Shown in pieces: positions 1 through 12,207 of a DNA stretch of 64,000 nt (position 1 is the stretch's first letter; each line of letters starts with the position of its first letter). A program made the position numbers and the translations under genes. Under the pieces are notes generated by a model. That model saw only the letters and a program-made list of their open reading frames with translations, did not search any database and was not told the origin of the DNA. Origin of the DNA: Tomocerus qinae (lineage: Eukaryota > Arthropoda > Collembola > Entomobryomorpha > Tomoceridae). The stretch spans positions 104,367,812-104,431,811 of the forward strand of contig CM034546.1 in the NCBI GenBank assembly GCA_020055645.1. The letters are read 5' to 3'.

Positions 1-131
1 ATAGAATAAAAGTAATGCAATGCACATAAACACAAATAAAATAATTGGACGAGACTAATCGTCGACTGACACGTAAACTACATAAGTTGACTGTGACTTT
101 GACATAATGCATTGTGTCGAATGTATTGCAG

Positions 132-1273
132 GTGAGACGTCTTGAGCGGTTCTTGGGCAGTAGGATCATCGGCATCAGTGGCAACGGATGTTTCATCATC
201 ACGCGTTCTTTCATACTTATGGTATTGTACTTCAAACTTCAATTATTTTCCTCCATTCTTCAATTTTACAGGGACACTCTTCAATTTATGAAAATATTGA
301 CAATTTCTACACATAAAAATATGTCTTGCTATGGTTAGCCATAAAGATCATCTTAAGAAAACGTAAAGATGTCATTTATTGTTTCATGTACAATTCTAAT
401 ACAAAAAAACAGCAGGAAATTTTGGGTAAAGTGACTAAGAATTTATACTGCTTAGAGGTAGGTTTTAATACTCTCCCTGTAGTAAAGGAAACCCAGTAAC
501 TTTTGTGGTTTGTTGTCATTATGTGAATGATGACACATTATTACTAGTTTATATATTTATATGTATTACATAAAAACCACACAAAGCAGGATCGTTGTTT
601 TCATTGTCCCTCTTTGTCCTGTGTAATGTGAATACAGTTAAATGTATTACCTACATACACACTAACAGATATTCCATTGACATCCTCAAGGAATTTCAGA
701 GTACACTATATTGGATGATTTAATGTCTGCCTTCACTCAGAGCATAATCACGATATTGTTATATTACCAATATGAATCAGAGTACCACATTCCTACCTAC
801 TTGTCATGAAAGTGCTTCTCCAATCCATTATTATTTCAAATTAGTACATTCGCAAGTGTTCGCTTCAGTCATCTCATGGTTTGCTGTTTGACGCAGAATA
901 AAAGCTTCGTGACAACATTGCACTCTTCGGTTATAGTAATCGCCTCAATCTCAGAGCTATAGGTCAGGATTACGTCAGTTCCTGAATGAACATCATAATG
1001 TGTCACTACAGAACTCGCTACAAATAAGTCGGTAACTAATACAAACCAGAGTTAGTACAGGCACCTTTTGTACACATACAACTACATTTAATTATAAAGT
1101 GTCTTCCATTTATAGATCAAATACACTTGCTACATGTACTTACTAACTGTAAAATTTTGTACACTACATGCATTACAAGATTTTAATGGGTTGTTCTTTT
1201 CTTTCAGATTATCAGTGCTATATTCACCTTGGAAGTCGTGCTTCTGCAAAATGCATCTTTAAATTTTGCTTAG
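132..1273 (+). CDS. Sugar-type gustatory receptor, last two exons only (gene runs off the left edge)
   Basis: Seen: two exons, 132-221 and 1208-1273 (stop TAG), joined in phase 0 across a 986-bp intron with GT and CAG ends. They give 51 residues: an amphipathic stretch beginning VRRLERFL, then GCFIITRSF, then a last membrane segment with IFTLEVVLLQ. This aligns without gaps with the C-terminus of the complete receptor at 3.6-6.7 kb (RLERML, GCFVITRAF, IFTFEIVLLQ). Known: this is the C-terminal signature of arthropod gustatory receptors (TYhhhhhQF-like), here with the TR...TFE...LLQ form of the Gr5a/Gr64 trehalose/sugar receptor subfamily, odorant-gated cation channels of taste neurons. Inference: the rest lies left of position 1 and the two genes are tandem duplicates. 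AATAAA at 1293-1298 is a likely poly(A) signal. Confidence 0.75.
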
Positions 1274-3620
1274 CAAACTAAACAATTCTTCAAATAAAAA
1301 TTACCGTATTTGTTGATACACATTTATTGAATTACGTGATGAGTATGATTTATGTACATTTACATTTGAATATTTAGCTAGTAGTAATAATAAAAGCGTG
1401 ATTTATTAATGCACAGTAATTCTACAATAGTTTCTTTTTATTGTAATTTATTATTTATCACTAGATGATTCAGGGTCGGGTTTGCCACTTCATTACTCAC
1501 TAGTACTAAAATTGGCAAAACAAAAGTTATAAACATACCAGGTTTCTCTGCATTCATTTTAAGTAAAAAATCGTCATGCTGGGAAATAAATAAGATCCTT
1601 TCGCACAAAAAGAGTATGACCGAATTCTATTTGCAATTTATTAAAAAATGATAATTAGTTTGGATATGCCATTTTTTTTCTCCGTATAGGCTATAATGGT
1701 GGGTTTGCACTTATACTTTAACAAGTTGCTTCAATGATGCCAGGACATTTAAATGTCCTTCCAAGGAAAGAGCAAACAATAGCTTATTGTATCCTATGAT
1801 TTGAAGGTACAGATTACTGTCAAACCTTATTTTATCCACCAATAGAATGACGACTAAAATCACACCTTCTTGTCTTGAAGTATTGTAACATTTATAAATA
1901 AACCCTTAAGGTTACACTTTGGCCCTGCATAGCAACCACAGGGGACTATCAAAATGCATGTTAAAAAATCTTTTACATCGACTATTATAACTTCCGGAGG
2001 ATCAGTCTGATTTTTATGGAACCTACATTTTTGGAACCGTGGACTATCAAGGAACAAAAGTTACCATTCGGAATTTTGATATAGTTGCTTTAAATGGACC
2101 AAAAACATCAACGTTTTATAAAAAACTAAAAATGACTCATTTTTTTGGGAATTTGATTTTTTTAAATGCATTTAAAACAACTATATCAAAATTCCGAATG
2201 GTAACTTTTGTTCCTTGATAGTCCACGGTTCCAAAAATGTAGGTCCCATAAAAATCAGACTGATCCTCCGGAAGTTATAACAGTCGATGTAAAGATATTA
2301 TGATGAATTTTAAATGCATGGAGGTTGACCCGAATTGCTGATGATGGAATACCGAGGGCATAAGTCAATGCAATTCCAAAAAATTAGTTTCTAGGAAACG
2401 GGGAAGTGTATTATATTATAAAGATTTCTATACTGACTTGTATAGTAGCATTTCCACCTGTCGTCATTGGCAATGTTATTACAAATACTTTAGTACAAAA
2501 TCTTTTTTGTTTGCATCTTGCTTCAATGCATTCATACTTGTAAGTTTAAGTTATAACCATGGTTGTTATAACTACTATCAAAGATGTCTATTGTCCATGT
2601 GACATAAACGGCCATCAAGTACAAGCATTGACACCGTAGTCATAGTGATATAGTACTAACCAAAGTACTAACCAATAGATTTACAAATATTATACCATAA
2701 GACGGCCGTTTATGCCGCATGGAATTCATTTTGTTATTGACTTGATAGCATCTTGTTTATCAATATTGCACTGCCAAAACTTCCCCTTGAGGTAGTGGAA
2801 TGGCCGGGTAGGTTAACTATGGGGTTTCGGATGTGACAATTGACGGGTTAAATTTTGGAAATTATATTTTTTTCGTTAGCAACCAACGTAAACAGCGTCC
2901 TTAATTTGGAATAGCAAGGAGCACTCAAGCTGTCAAGATGTATGTATAAAATTGACATTAGCAAAAAAGAAAGTCCATGCACTAGATATTTTCTTGCCAA
3001 ATCAGACCGAGATGATGCATTTCGATATGTTATAGTACGTTAAGTATTACTACGAAACTCTTGATGGAAAAAATGCTAGGAAAACAGTAGGTTAAATACC
3101 AGATTGTTCGGTATTTGCAAAACTTGCAGCTGCAAATGTTTCTTTTGGACAGCTTAAGATAGTAAGTCTACATTTACTTATCTTATTTGCAGAATGATGC
3201 GATGACTTAATAGATTGTTGTTGAAAAGCAATAGAAAAGCAAATATACACAATAATGTACATTACGTGACAGGATTGACAGATATTTTTGCAGATGGCAA
3301 AGGTAGTTTATTTACTTTTACCTGTCTACGCACATTCAGTTCTTAAAAAGCAATTTCAAGTACAGCTCTTCAAAACCTCAAGAATGTTAATACCCTCTCG
3401 TCCTTTGGAGGCAGAAGATAACGACACTGTATTTACCATTTCAGGAATGGGGTACTTGTAAATCTAATTCTTTTTAATTGGCAGTAATTAAATAGAATAT
3501 CTCAGAATAATATACGTCACTTACCATTTTCATCAAAATAAGGACGTACAGCATAGAAAATCATTAGAAATGAACATTACATTCAGGATTGAACTGGGGA
3601 GTTGGCATTGAAGTACTGGC
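1274..3620. other. Intergenic region between the two gustatory receptor genes
   Basis: No supportable exon on either strand. It holds the poly(A) signal of the first receptor gene and a large foldback repeat at 1969-2296, annotated separately. Remaining sequence is AT-rich without recognisable repeats. Confidence 0.5.
1969..2296. repeat. Long foldback (inverted repeat) element
   Basis: Arms at about 1969-2098 and 2166-2296 are near-perfect reverse complements of about 130 bases separated by a loop of about 67 bases. The outer ends read TTTACATCGAC and GTCGATGTAAA; a core reads ACTTCCGGAGGATCAGTCTG on the left and its complement on the right. Mismatches are few (for example TATAACTTCC against GGAAGTTATAAC with one change just beyond, and one indel-like difference near GGAACC/GGTCCC). 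No coding capacity. It could be a foldback-type MITE or the template of a long hairpin RNA. Confidence 0.8.
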
Positions 3621-6600
3621 ATGAACGGAAACCATAATATAAGTATGAAAATATATCTTAAATATTAAAAATTTTGGTCTTTATCAAATAAAATTATGTT
3701 TTCCAGGAACATCCAATGCTCATTTGCACATTTCCTTCATAAAAGACGTCCAGGATGATATCCGAGTTTTTAAAAAGGTCGTAAACAAAGCTGAAGATGA
3801 TTCTTTGAACAAAATAGAAACTTTCACCATGTCAGTGGATGTTATTGGAGCAGAAGACAACTACGTGGGAGACTTGTATTGCAGCTTGAGACCAATTTTC
3901 ATTTTCGGCCGAATTATTGGCTTGATACCTTTGAGTGGAATATTATCAAAAGATAAAGAATTAACCAAAGTTCATTTCAGGTGCCTTACGGTATTTTCTT
4001 GCTTTGTTATGTGTGATTGAAATGGAAAATAAATGTATGTGATTTGACTAATGTAGATGGACAAGTCTGGCTACAGCTACGAACGTACTGATGATAACTT
4101 TGTTGATGATCAATGCGATATTTAGTTTTTTAGACCTTTTTCAAAAGTTCGCAGGGACTGGAGGTGGAAATGCCAGCGAAATGGCCATAGCTGCTCGAAA
4201 ACCCTTATTCTATTTAATGGCCGTGTCTGTGTAATGTCTAATTAAATTATCCATACCTACTACTAGACGTAACTTACAATCAATAATAATCGTCCTTAGA
4301 AAATTTGTGTAGCGATTTTGTTTTTACTTTAGATACATTTTCTTCCTGTTTCGCTCCCGTGCATTTATACAATTATTTATGACATGGAGAAATGTTACCA
4401 AAGACCTGGATTTCAAAGAAAAAGATGTAAAACTCTCTAAATATGCCAATTGTACGGCTGGAATTATATTTTTCTCAGCTATTATTGATAGTATTTTGAA
4501 AAGTTTAAATTTCTTTCCCGTGTATCCAAGATCTAAAAGTAAGCATCTTTTAACGACCATATATTATAAGCACAGTAAATATGCACTAAAATATGTTTCC
4601 TCCGTTTGAATTTCAGTTCAGATTGAGAAGGAAATGAATTTAAGTGATTTTGAGACGTATTATCGAAGATCGCACGGGTTTTGGGCTGCATACGTTCCCT
4701 ATGATCCATTTTTGACTGTCCTGCTATTTTTCTGTAATAAATTAGCAGTATGTGCCTGGAATTACGCCGATGTTCTCATTGTGCTATTTTCACGGGCCTT
4801 GTATTTCAAGTTTAAAGTTTTGGTCCAGCAGACGGAGAAACGTCTCATCTCGAGGAAGCGAGAGCAGAATTTGGCTCTGATAACGAAAACAAATGGCAAA
4901 AGTTTATAGCACTACTTTATATTGAGGCAATTACTTGATCAAAAACTCAATTCTAAATTGTAAAATAGGAGAACCAACTTGGGCCCAGGTGCGTAGAGAT
5001 CACTTGACCATTTGTAAATTATTGGACGAGCTGGAAGAATTTCTTTCTCCTATTATATTCCTCTCCTATGGAGTTAATATTTACTTCGTGTGTTTACAGG
5101 TAGGTTGTCCATTTCAATTCATTTCTATATTATAATCGTAATAATCGTATTAGACTTAATAAATTTACCCACCTATGTAAATCTATGACTGGTAGGGACA
5201 GTAGGGAGAGCCGAAACGCAGTAGTTTTATAGTGCACTATTTCCAGCAATCTCGACAAAGCTATAAGCATTTTTTAAATGAACACCATTTGAAGACCGAA
5301 ATGTAACTAATACCATAAAAACGAATTAGGCTTTGTTCAGCTGTTCGTCTAAATTGGTCTAAGTCCGTCTAAATTGGTCTAAGTTCGTCTAAATTGGTCT
5401 AAGTTCGTCTAAATTGGTCTATGTTTGTCTAAATTGGTCTAAGTTTGTCTAAATTGGTCTAAGTTTGTCTAAATTGGTCTAAGTTCGTCTAAATTGGTCT
5501 AAGTTACTACATGGTTTGACGATGGGGTACATTAAGGGGAGCCACCCCTCCGTCGAGGTATCTACCGGAATTTGGCATGAACTCGATCTATTTACATTGA
5601 GTTGAGTACAAAACCATTCAAATTTTATTTTTTTAGGAAATCAAGGAAAACTCAAAAACTCTTCCGTTTTCAATTTTGATTTTTTTACCTAAAATTCTTA
5701 CAGGGTCGTGGAGGGTCACAAGTTTGCGTTTTGTTCAAAAAGACTTTTGGTTATTTTATAAAAAATTCATAAACCTATCCCGCCAAAAAAAATAAAAAAC
5801 TTTTTGGTAGAATGGCCAGTGTGACCTTTACAGGTCAAATTTGTAACATATCTGAAACTTGTGACCCTCCAGGATCTTCATCCTAAATTTTGAGATCAAC
5901 TACGCCCAGATTGCTTGAAAATTAGGCGACTTATCCATGATTTCCTGGAGTAGGAAATTACATTGAAAACCAAGTACTACTGCCTGACCTTAAACTAAAA
6001 TTGAAAATACAAACGACCTAGAGCAATGCATACTTAATTTAAAATAAAATATTTTTTTAAAAGATAAAAGAATTTCTTGAAATCTTTTTATTTTTTTAGC
6101 TACATCAAGGATTGACCCCTTCCCCCAATCGAAATTGGATGGAGTTAATCACTTCCGCATTTTCATTTGCTCAATTAATAGGCAGAGTGCTTGCAGTATC
6201 CTTAACTGCAGCAAAAGTGAATGAGTATGCTCATAAAATTACGAATTGCTTACAGAAATGCAGAACAACAGAATATTGTAAAGAGGTTAGTGAAGATTGC
6301 TCTAGATGCTTATTCTTCCCTGAAGTTAATGGATATCTCCATTTATGTCTCATTATCTCTTATTCACTAGCTGGAGAGACTGGAACGGATGTTGGCGACA
6401 GGGCCCATTGGTCTAAGTGGTCTGGGTTGCTTTGTTATCACTAGAGCGTTTATGTAATCTAAGATTTGCCAATGAGTATAGCTTACATTATTTCAGAATA
6501 TTTATTATTAAGTAATTCCGTTATTTTACATTCCTTAGGTTAATGGTAGTCAGTGTCATTTTCACATTCGAAATTGTTTTACTACAAGCAAGTGCTTCAG

Positions 6601-6650
6601 CATCTTCAACTACTATTTCTCCCACGACAGCCCCATCTCAAAGTCAGTAA
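3621..6650 (+). CDS. Sugar-type gustatory receptor (Gr5a/Gr64-like, Trehalose_recp family), complete
   Basis: Nine-exon model: 3621-3642 (tentative start), 3707-3980, 4057-4230, 4333-4538, 4617-4901, 4969-5099, 6100-6285, 6371-6453, 6539-6650. All introns are GT-AG and the total is 1473 nt, 490 residues. Seen: several hydrophobic membrane segments; an N-terminal SLRPIFIFGRIIGLIPLSGI block; HFRW soon after it; NIYFVCLQ before the long 1-kb intron; a C-terminal ELERLERML, then GCFVITRAF and FTFEIVLLQ (Thr463-Gln470). Known: these are the landmarks of insect sugar receptors, seven-TM ligand-gated cation channels on taste neurons with inverted topology relative to GPCRs. Ser/Thr-rich tail after the last helix. 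The short first exon (MNGNHNI, phase 1) fits the phase but has no other support, so the true start may lie further upstream. AATAAA at 6747. The ligand cannot be read from sequence. Confidence 0.85.
5343..5505. repeat. 20-bp tandem repeat, 8 copies, in receptor intron
   Basis: Eight consecutive copies of a 20-base unit whose invariant core is GTCTAAATTGGTCTAAGT, with variation at two or three positions (TTC, TCC or TTT before GTCT; one ATGT for AAGT). It lies in the intron 5100-6099 of the complete gustatory receptor gene. Units abut directly with no spacers. Confidence 0.9.
5709..5871. repeat. Inverted repeat in receptor intron
   Basis: A 17-base perfect inverted pair, TGGAGGGTCACAAGTTT at 5709-5725 and its reverse complement at 5855-5871, with weaker complementarity extending outward. 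The enclosed segment is T- and A-rich. It may be a decayed mobile element in the same intron as the tandem repeat. Confidence 0.6.
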
Positions 6651-9600
6651 TCTTTACCTAAAGAACCGTATGCTCACCTTTAATCTGTTCCATAGAAATT
6701 CATTACTCATAATATACACAGATATGTATCAGTAAAGATTACAATGAATAAATAACTTCTGAATTTTTAAGAACATTAATTAATTCTTATTACAAAACAT
6801 ACACATAATCGAGCACATGAGAACTATTCATTTTTCACGTTATGCCAATAAGATGTACTTCAAACACTACATAAAGAGCTCAAAACATAAAATTCCAATT
6901 GCTATAGAGGTGCAAAGAAATAGACTACTTAATAGGGTAATTGGTTAAATTTTGCAATGAATTTTGACAACTAACAATTTATGTCAATATGGGTCCTAAC
7001 TGCAATTACATGGATGCTGATTTTTCTCCAAGCTGTACATCAACATGTAGCCTGTACATCAAAGTCATAATCAATTAATAAGTTAAGTTAATGGATGAAT
7101 TTTGAATTTATCCAAGACCCAAGTGGTAGTTACTTCAATTGCACGATATGTTGAGATAAAATGTTTATGAATCATTTCTTTATATCACATACCGAAATGG
7201 TAGATTAAGTTGGTTAGTTTATAACCATAAATCATATAGACAGTAGTAAGTCATATCACTAATAGAAATAGAATCAATTAACTTAGACTTTTCGGTTCGG
7301 ATGACGAATTTGTGAATTTATTTATGAATGACTTATTGCTCTAAGTTAAAGCTGACAAAGATGAGTAATGCCATTGTTAAGAAGAAAGCTGTGTAACGCA
7401 TCGACATCCATTTTTAGTCAGGTTTGAATTATCTCTCTTAACTGTTTCTCATTAGCATAGACTGCATGACCATGAGAGTAATTATGAAGTAAACAAAACA
7501 CCAGCCACCACAACGTTAGAGCACAAATGAAATCCAGAAAATCTACGATGACGTAATGCAGTGAACATAACTCCAGGGTGTAAAGACGTATCTATCACGG
7601 ACCCAGACCAAAAGGAAACTGGATTTGGAGATAATTTGGAACTATAACATAATACCTAAATGTAGAATATCCGTCTTTGTAAGAAATGCTCTATTTGCTA
7701 ATTTGTTTGTTCGCCTACATTACTATGTTAAAGGAAAATAAAAATATTTTATCATTCATATACTTAGCTTGATTATGTCATCTGTACATTGTTTATTGAA
7801 AATCCGTAAGTATTCAATACCACGCTGTAATGGGATTATTATCAACACCATTTGGATTAGTCTGCCTGTAACAATGACTAATTTTACCATTTCAGTAGCG
7901 TATCACAGAAGGAGATCAAGATTTGGGACTCCGATCTCTCTATTTGTACTACTATGTCATGATATTTCCCAACCATAACTAAATAGATATGTACAATATT
8001 AATAAACAAGTAGGCGAGTCATGAAAATTGATTATGGCAAAGATTATATAGCAAATACATCCCTGCTTCTACTTAGATCTTCCAGTTTCAATGTCTATAG
8101 GTGTATAGGTAGGTAGATTTGTGTTCCATAAATATTATGAACTAAGAAAGTAGATAAGAATAAGTTGCAGTTGTAATTTGTAATGAGCAGTAGTATTTAA
8201 TAGTTATATAGACTATATTAGATTGTGCGTTATGAGTTTACGATGCATGGAAGTTGTGTACGTAGCAGTGTTAACACTTAACATACAATAACACTTACGT
8301 ATGTACATGAGGAATATGGCTGACAAATATCATTACGTTAGGTTACGTGTAGGTTATAGATGCTAATTGAAACAAGAGTGTGCAAGTGCTAACAGACATT
8401 GGTTTGCTACTTAGCCATGTCCGTCGCTCAGTTCCATTCTTCACTCTACCTTCCTTTATCTACTGTGTACACTTTCTCTGCAAAGAATTATTTATTCTTC
8501 TTCTTGAGACTACTTACGTTACTATACAATCACTAGGTACTTACATACTTCTACTAGGGTGTTGGTTCGCGATCAAGTGCTTTTTTTCAAGACAATATTC
8601 CACCGTTCTCATTGCATGTTACGCAAAAAGTTCAAAATATTATTGCGTACACCTACAATATTACCTGTGCGTATTATTATGTGCCTGCTACCTGATTTTT
8701 CCCCATTTAAGTAGCCCAATTCAGATTTTTGATCAATTCCACAATTCTATTTTCAAATAAAATTGTATTTTTTGATAAATCACATTGGTGACAATTTTTG
8801 TGACTTCGCAAATCAACGCATCACCTTCAGTGTTCATTGGAAATCCAAGCATAAGAGGAAATGGGCGCTTGCTTCTGTTTAACTTTGTCACAAGCAGTAA
8901 AAATTATTGCACTATGTTCCATTGTAAGTTAAATTTTACACATAATATTTACCTAATTATTGCCATATGGAAATATTTAGTAAGTTAGCATTGTCACAGT
9001 TAGTGGAAGGTGAAGCCCAAAGTATCTGCAGTAGACTTTTTGTTTTGGCAGCTGAGTGATTTTATACAAAACGTAACTAATCACTTTACAATCAAAGTTA
9101 CTGTCATTTATTTAATTTTACACAACAAGTCAAACATGCATCTGCAATTTCTTTTACAAGATTATTTCTTACGATTGGTAAAAAATGATTGTGGCATAAA
9201 GGCGTAGAAAACTGAAATAGTGCATGATATCTACTACATCAATGAAGTGATGTAATGGAGAAGTATATTAATATAGAAGTTAACTATAAATCACATTCAT
9301 GGGAAAGGTTTATTGTAATGTAGCATATGTAAGGTTACGTATATCATACACTTAAAATACTACTTTAATGATTAAGCTTGATTGTCATCCAACAGGAAAT
9401 AAAATTCTCCTTTTCTAGTGATAATGTTGACTAACTAATAATAATTGTGCAGATTGTCACATTTCTATCATTACTAAAGATGTAAGGCTTTTTCTCGCAT
9501 AATTTGATTTCCAACCTATGCTTTATAAATATTTCTCTCATCAGAGCTAATTGTACATTTTTTAACCAATAAGACAATAATGGTTCCTCCATAATAAAGT

Positions 9601-11303
9601 AGTTTAATAACTATTCGCACCACAAAAGGAGTTGGACCTATGAAATCTCCATGAATTACTAACCAATGTACTATAGTGATGAGTAATTCTAAAGCTAAAC
9701 TCGGCGTTCTTTACGGTATTAATCAACATCTTCTGTATAAACATTACATGTATAACAGATAATATGCTGGGTTTTAACAAGCGATATCCTCTATAAAAAA
9801 TTTCATGTGCACTATTTATCGATGCTAGAAACTTACCTACTTCTCCAGGTCATAAAAATTAGTCACAATAGACACAATCGATAATAAAATTTTAAGCACA
9901 TATGCAAGTGCAAGAGTGTCTTTATCATGGGTCCACTCTGGTTCTAAATAGTTAGAACTATAAAATATACAAATAATAGGTAGTCATACTTATTGAACTG
10001 ACTCAAGCTCATTTACTACAAAACTACTTACAGTACTGTACATTAATAAACGTTTTAAACTATAAAAAGTTGTGCAATATTCATCTAAAAACGTATACTG
10101 CATGTTCTCTCCTTGAAATATTAGTTGCTTTCTTCATTTCCTGTTTATTTGCCTCTACAAATGTTATTCTCTCATCTAGGTTTATTAGAAGATCTTCAAT
10201 AACTACTAATAGTTGCACATGGCAATATGTCTCCTACCCTAGATTCGCATACACAACAGAACACCCCTGTTTTAATAGTACGAGAATCTGTTTCTAGTGT
10301 GTGAATATCTAAACCAATATGACATAGGTATCTATAACTTTTGTGTTGTTTGCATATAGTAAGGTAGTAAAATATTACGATATCTAATTGTCCTTTGAAA
10401 AAAAACTTACTAGCAATGACTAGAGTTAAAGATAATAAAAGCCTGAGTCATACCTCAACTCATGTTGATGAATGAACCGAATCTGTTTAAAATTATCATT
10501 ATGGTAATTAAAGTTGACGCTCTGACTCTATAGCTGCAAACTTCCTTTTGTGTAGCTCAACGCAGCAAAAGGCGTAGGTACAGCATATTCTAACTTAGTA
10601 TGTGTAGTAAGAAGTAGGAAGACAAAAAGAGTTGCTTTAGAAAATCTAAATTGATTCATTATTTTGCATAATGAATCATTATGGATGCAAAATGCTAAGA
10701 GTGAATTGCATAGTAATAGTTGTCTTACCATTTTACAAAGTCTCATTTCACCGAACTCACTTTTAAATACCATTCGCTTGCTCAGTTGTTTTGCAAGGGA
10801 ATTAAAACTGTAATGAAGTCTACTAGAAGGTACCTACACCTTCCATAAGCCACATAGGTAGTAATATTCATCGTATCCAACGCATAGAAGTCTTAAGCAT
10901 AACTTACTATTTAATTTCTTGTAATAACTGTGTAAGTAAATCAACGAGGTCTGCTGTCTGTTATGATGTCCCTTTAGACTATATGTTCTAGTATACGAAT
11001 CTGCAGATCAGTACACATTTTGTTAGATTACTCACCTTTAAAAGTGTATAGCATATTAGCACTGTCTTGTAGTAGTTGTTAAGCCAGGGGTTGATCAAAA
11101 TGCGACATGTACCTCGTACTACTATTTTAAATGTGACTACACATACATAAATATGCATGTGCTACTAACTGCCACGTGTATGCACTTGTAAGTACAATAA
11201 ACTGTTATGTAAAGTCAACCCCAAAGAATGAGATGCTTTTATTTTGAACACAAAAATGGCACAAATAAATGATATACCAAAACATGACTTTTTTTGATTT
11301 TAG
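6651..11303. other. Long stretch without supportable gene
   Basis: Open frames here (for example one of 126 codons at 8380-8760) have no family resemblance, no signal of conserved domains and biased, intron-like composition, so they are not called. The missing first exon of the four-TM gene that starts at 11304 should lie here if that gene is intact, but no convincing candidate with a phase-0 donor was found. TACCTAC/GTAGGTA motifs are scattered throughout. Confidence 0.4.
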
Positions 11304-12207
11304 CTATGTGGATTAGGCGTTGGATCTGTAAGCAGTTGGATACTTCATAGGGCGATTCAAGCATGGAAAAATCCAACGTTAAGGACAGCGACTACTCTTC
11401 TCTCTCAAGTGAACACCTTTTTCAGTGGAACGACCGGGTTGTATGATCTGGAAGTGATCTACAGAATTCTAACGGCTTGTAGCGCCACAGCTCTTATTGG
11501 GGGCTTTGTTCAATTCATTATGTCCTTCTGGCTCCTTCTGGCTGTTTCTCAGGTGCACTTGCATTGCCTTTTGACATACTTTTATCTTAATACATTTGTG
11601 ACTTAAGAAATATTCGCACAACTTCTGTAGAGTTGCTAATGTATATGAATGACAGACTGAAAGTTGTGAGTGTAAATTTTAGCACTTTTAATTTAATAGT
11701 TTAGCTTTCCACGTGTATGTACCGATGATCTTTAGGCTAAAAGTTGTCTTACTATTCATTTTGGTACAGAACTCAACTCGGTATGTTTTTGCATGCATAT
11801 TCTTTGCATTTTATTTATTTTTTAAGTGAAGAAGACTCATAGGACTTAATTGTCAATGAACTATTCCTTCTTAGGATTTCATTACTAACTCCGGTAGTCA
11901 GCAACCTTTTAACAGATGCATTTATATAGTAAAGTATTATAGTTTAGAAGACCAACTTGATACAGTTATATAAATTATGAAAATTTTGCAGGATGGAAGG
12001 ACTATGGCCAAAGTATGGGTGATGGTACAAATCTGGGTGATGTGCGCTATTGGCGGAGGATTTCTTTGCATCATGACGAACGAACTGGAAATGAATTACA
12101 CTCTGACGATATTCCTTGTCATCACAGGCACTGATTTCCTTCTCTTGATCTATTTCACTTGGGTTGTCTTTGCCTATTCAAGAAATGGTTATGAATCTGA
12201 TGTTTAG
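11304..12207 (+). CDS. Four-TM membrane protein, copy A (first exon not located)
   Basis: Two exons seen: 11304-11552 and 11992-12207 (stop TAG). Exon 11304-11552 is exactly 249 nt, as in copy B at 14081, and the proteins align nearly end to end: LHRAIQAW, LLSQVNTFFSGTTGLYDL, VIYRILTACSA, then GGFLCIMTNELEM and an ESDV tail. Four hydrophobic segments are expected in the full protein; three and a half are covered here. The family is not recognised; the layout resembles small LAPTM/DUF4728-type four-TM proteins but that is only a topology comparison. The equivalent of copy B's first exon (cytosolic start plus CVPLPTAI) was not found upstream, so this copy may be 5'-truncated or its first intron may be long. 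AATAAA at 12258. Confidence 0.65.

Noticed and set aside
5343-5505. CRISPR-like repeat array
   Set aside because: Units abut without unique spacers, and the DNA is clearly animal.
8380-8760. 126-codon hydrophobic open frame
   Set aside because: No splice context, no paralogue, composition like surrounding AT-rich spacer; hydrophobicity follows from T-rich sequence.
11166-11196. Candidate first exon of four-TM copy A (ATGCATGTGCTACTAACTGC with a GTAAGT donor)
   Set aside because: Donor phase does not match the phase-0 acceptor at 11304 and the peptide does not resemble copy B's first exon.
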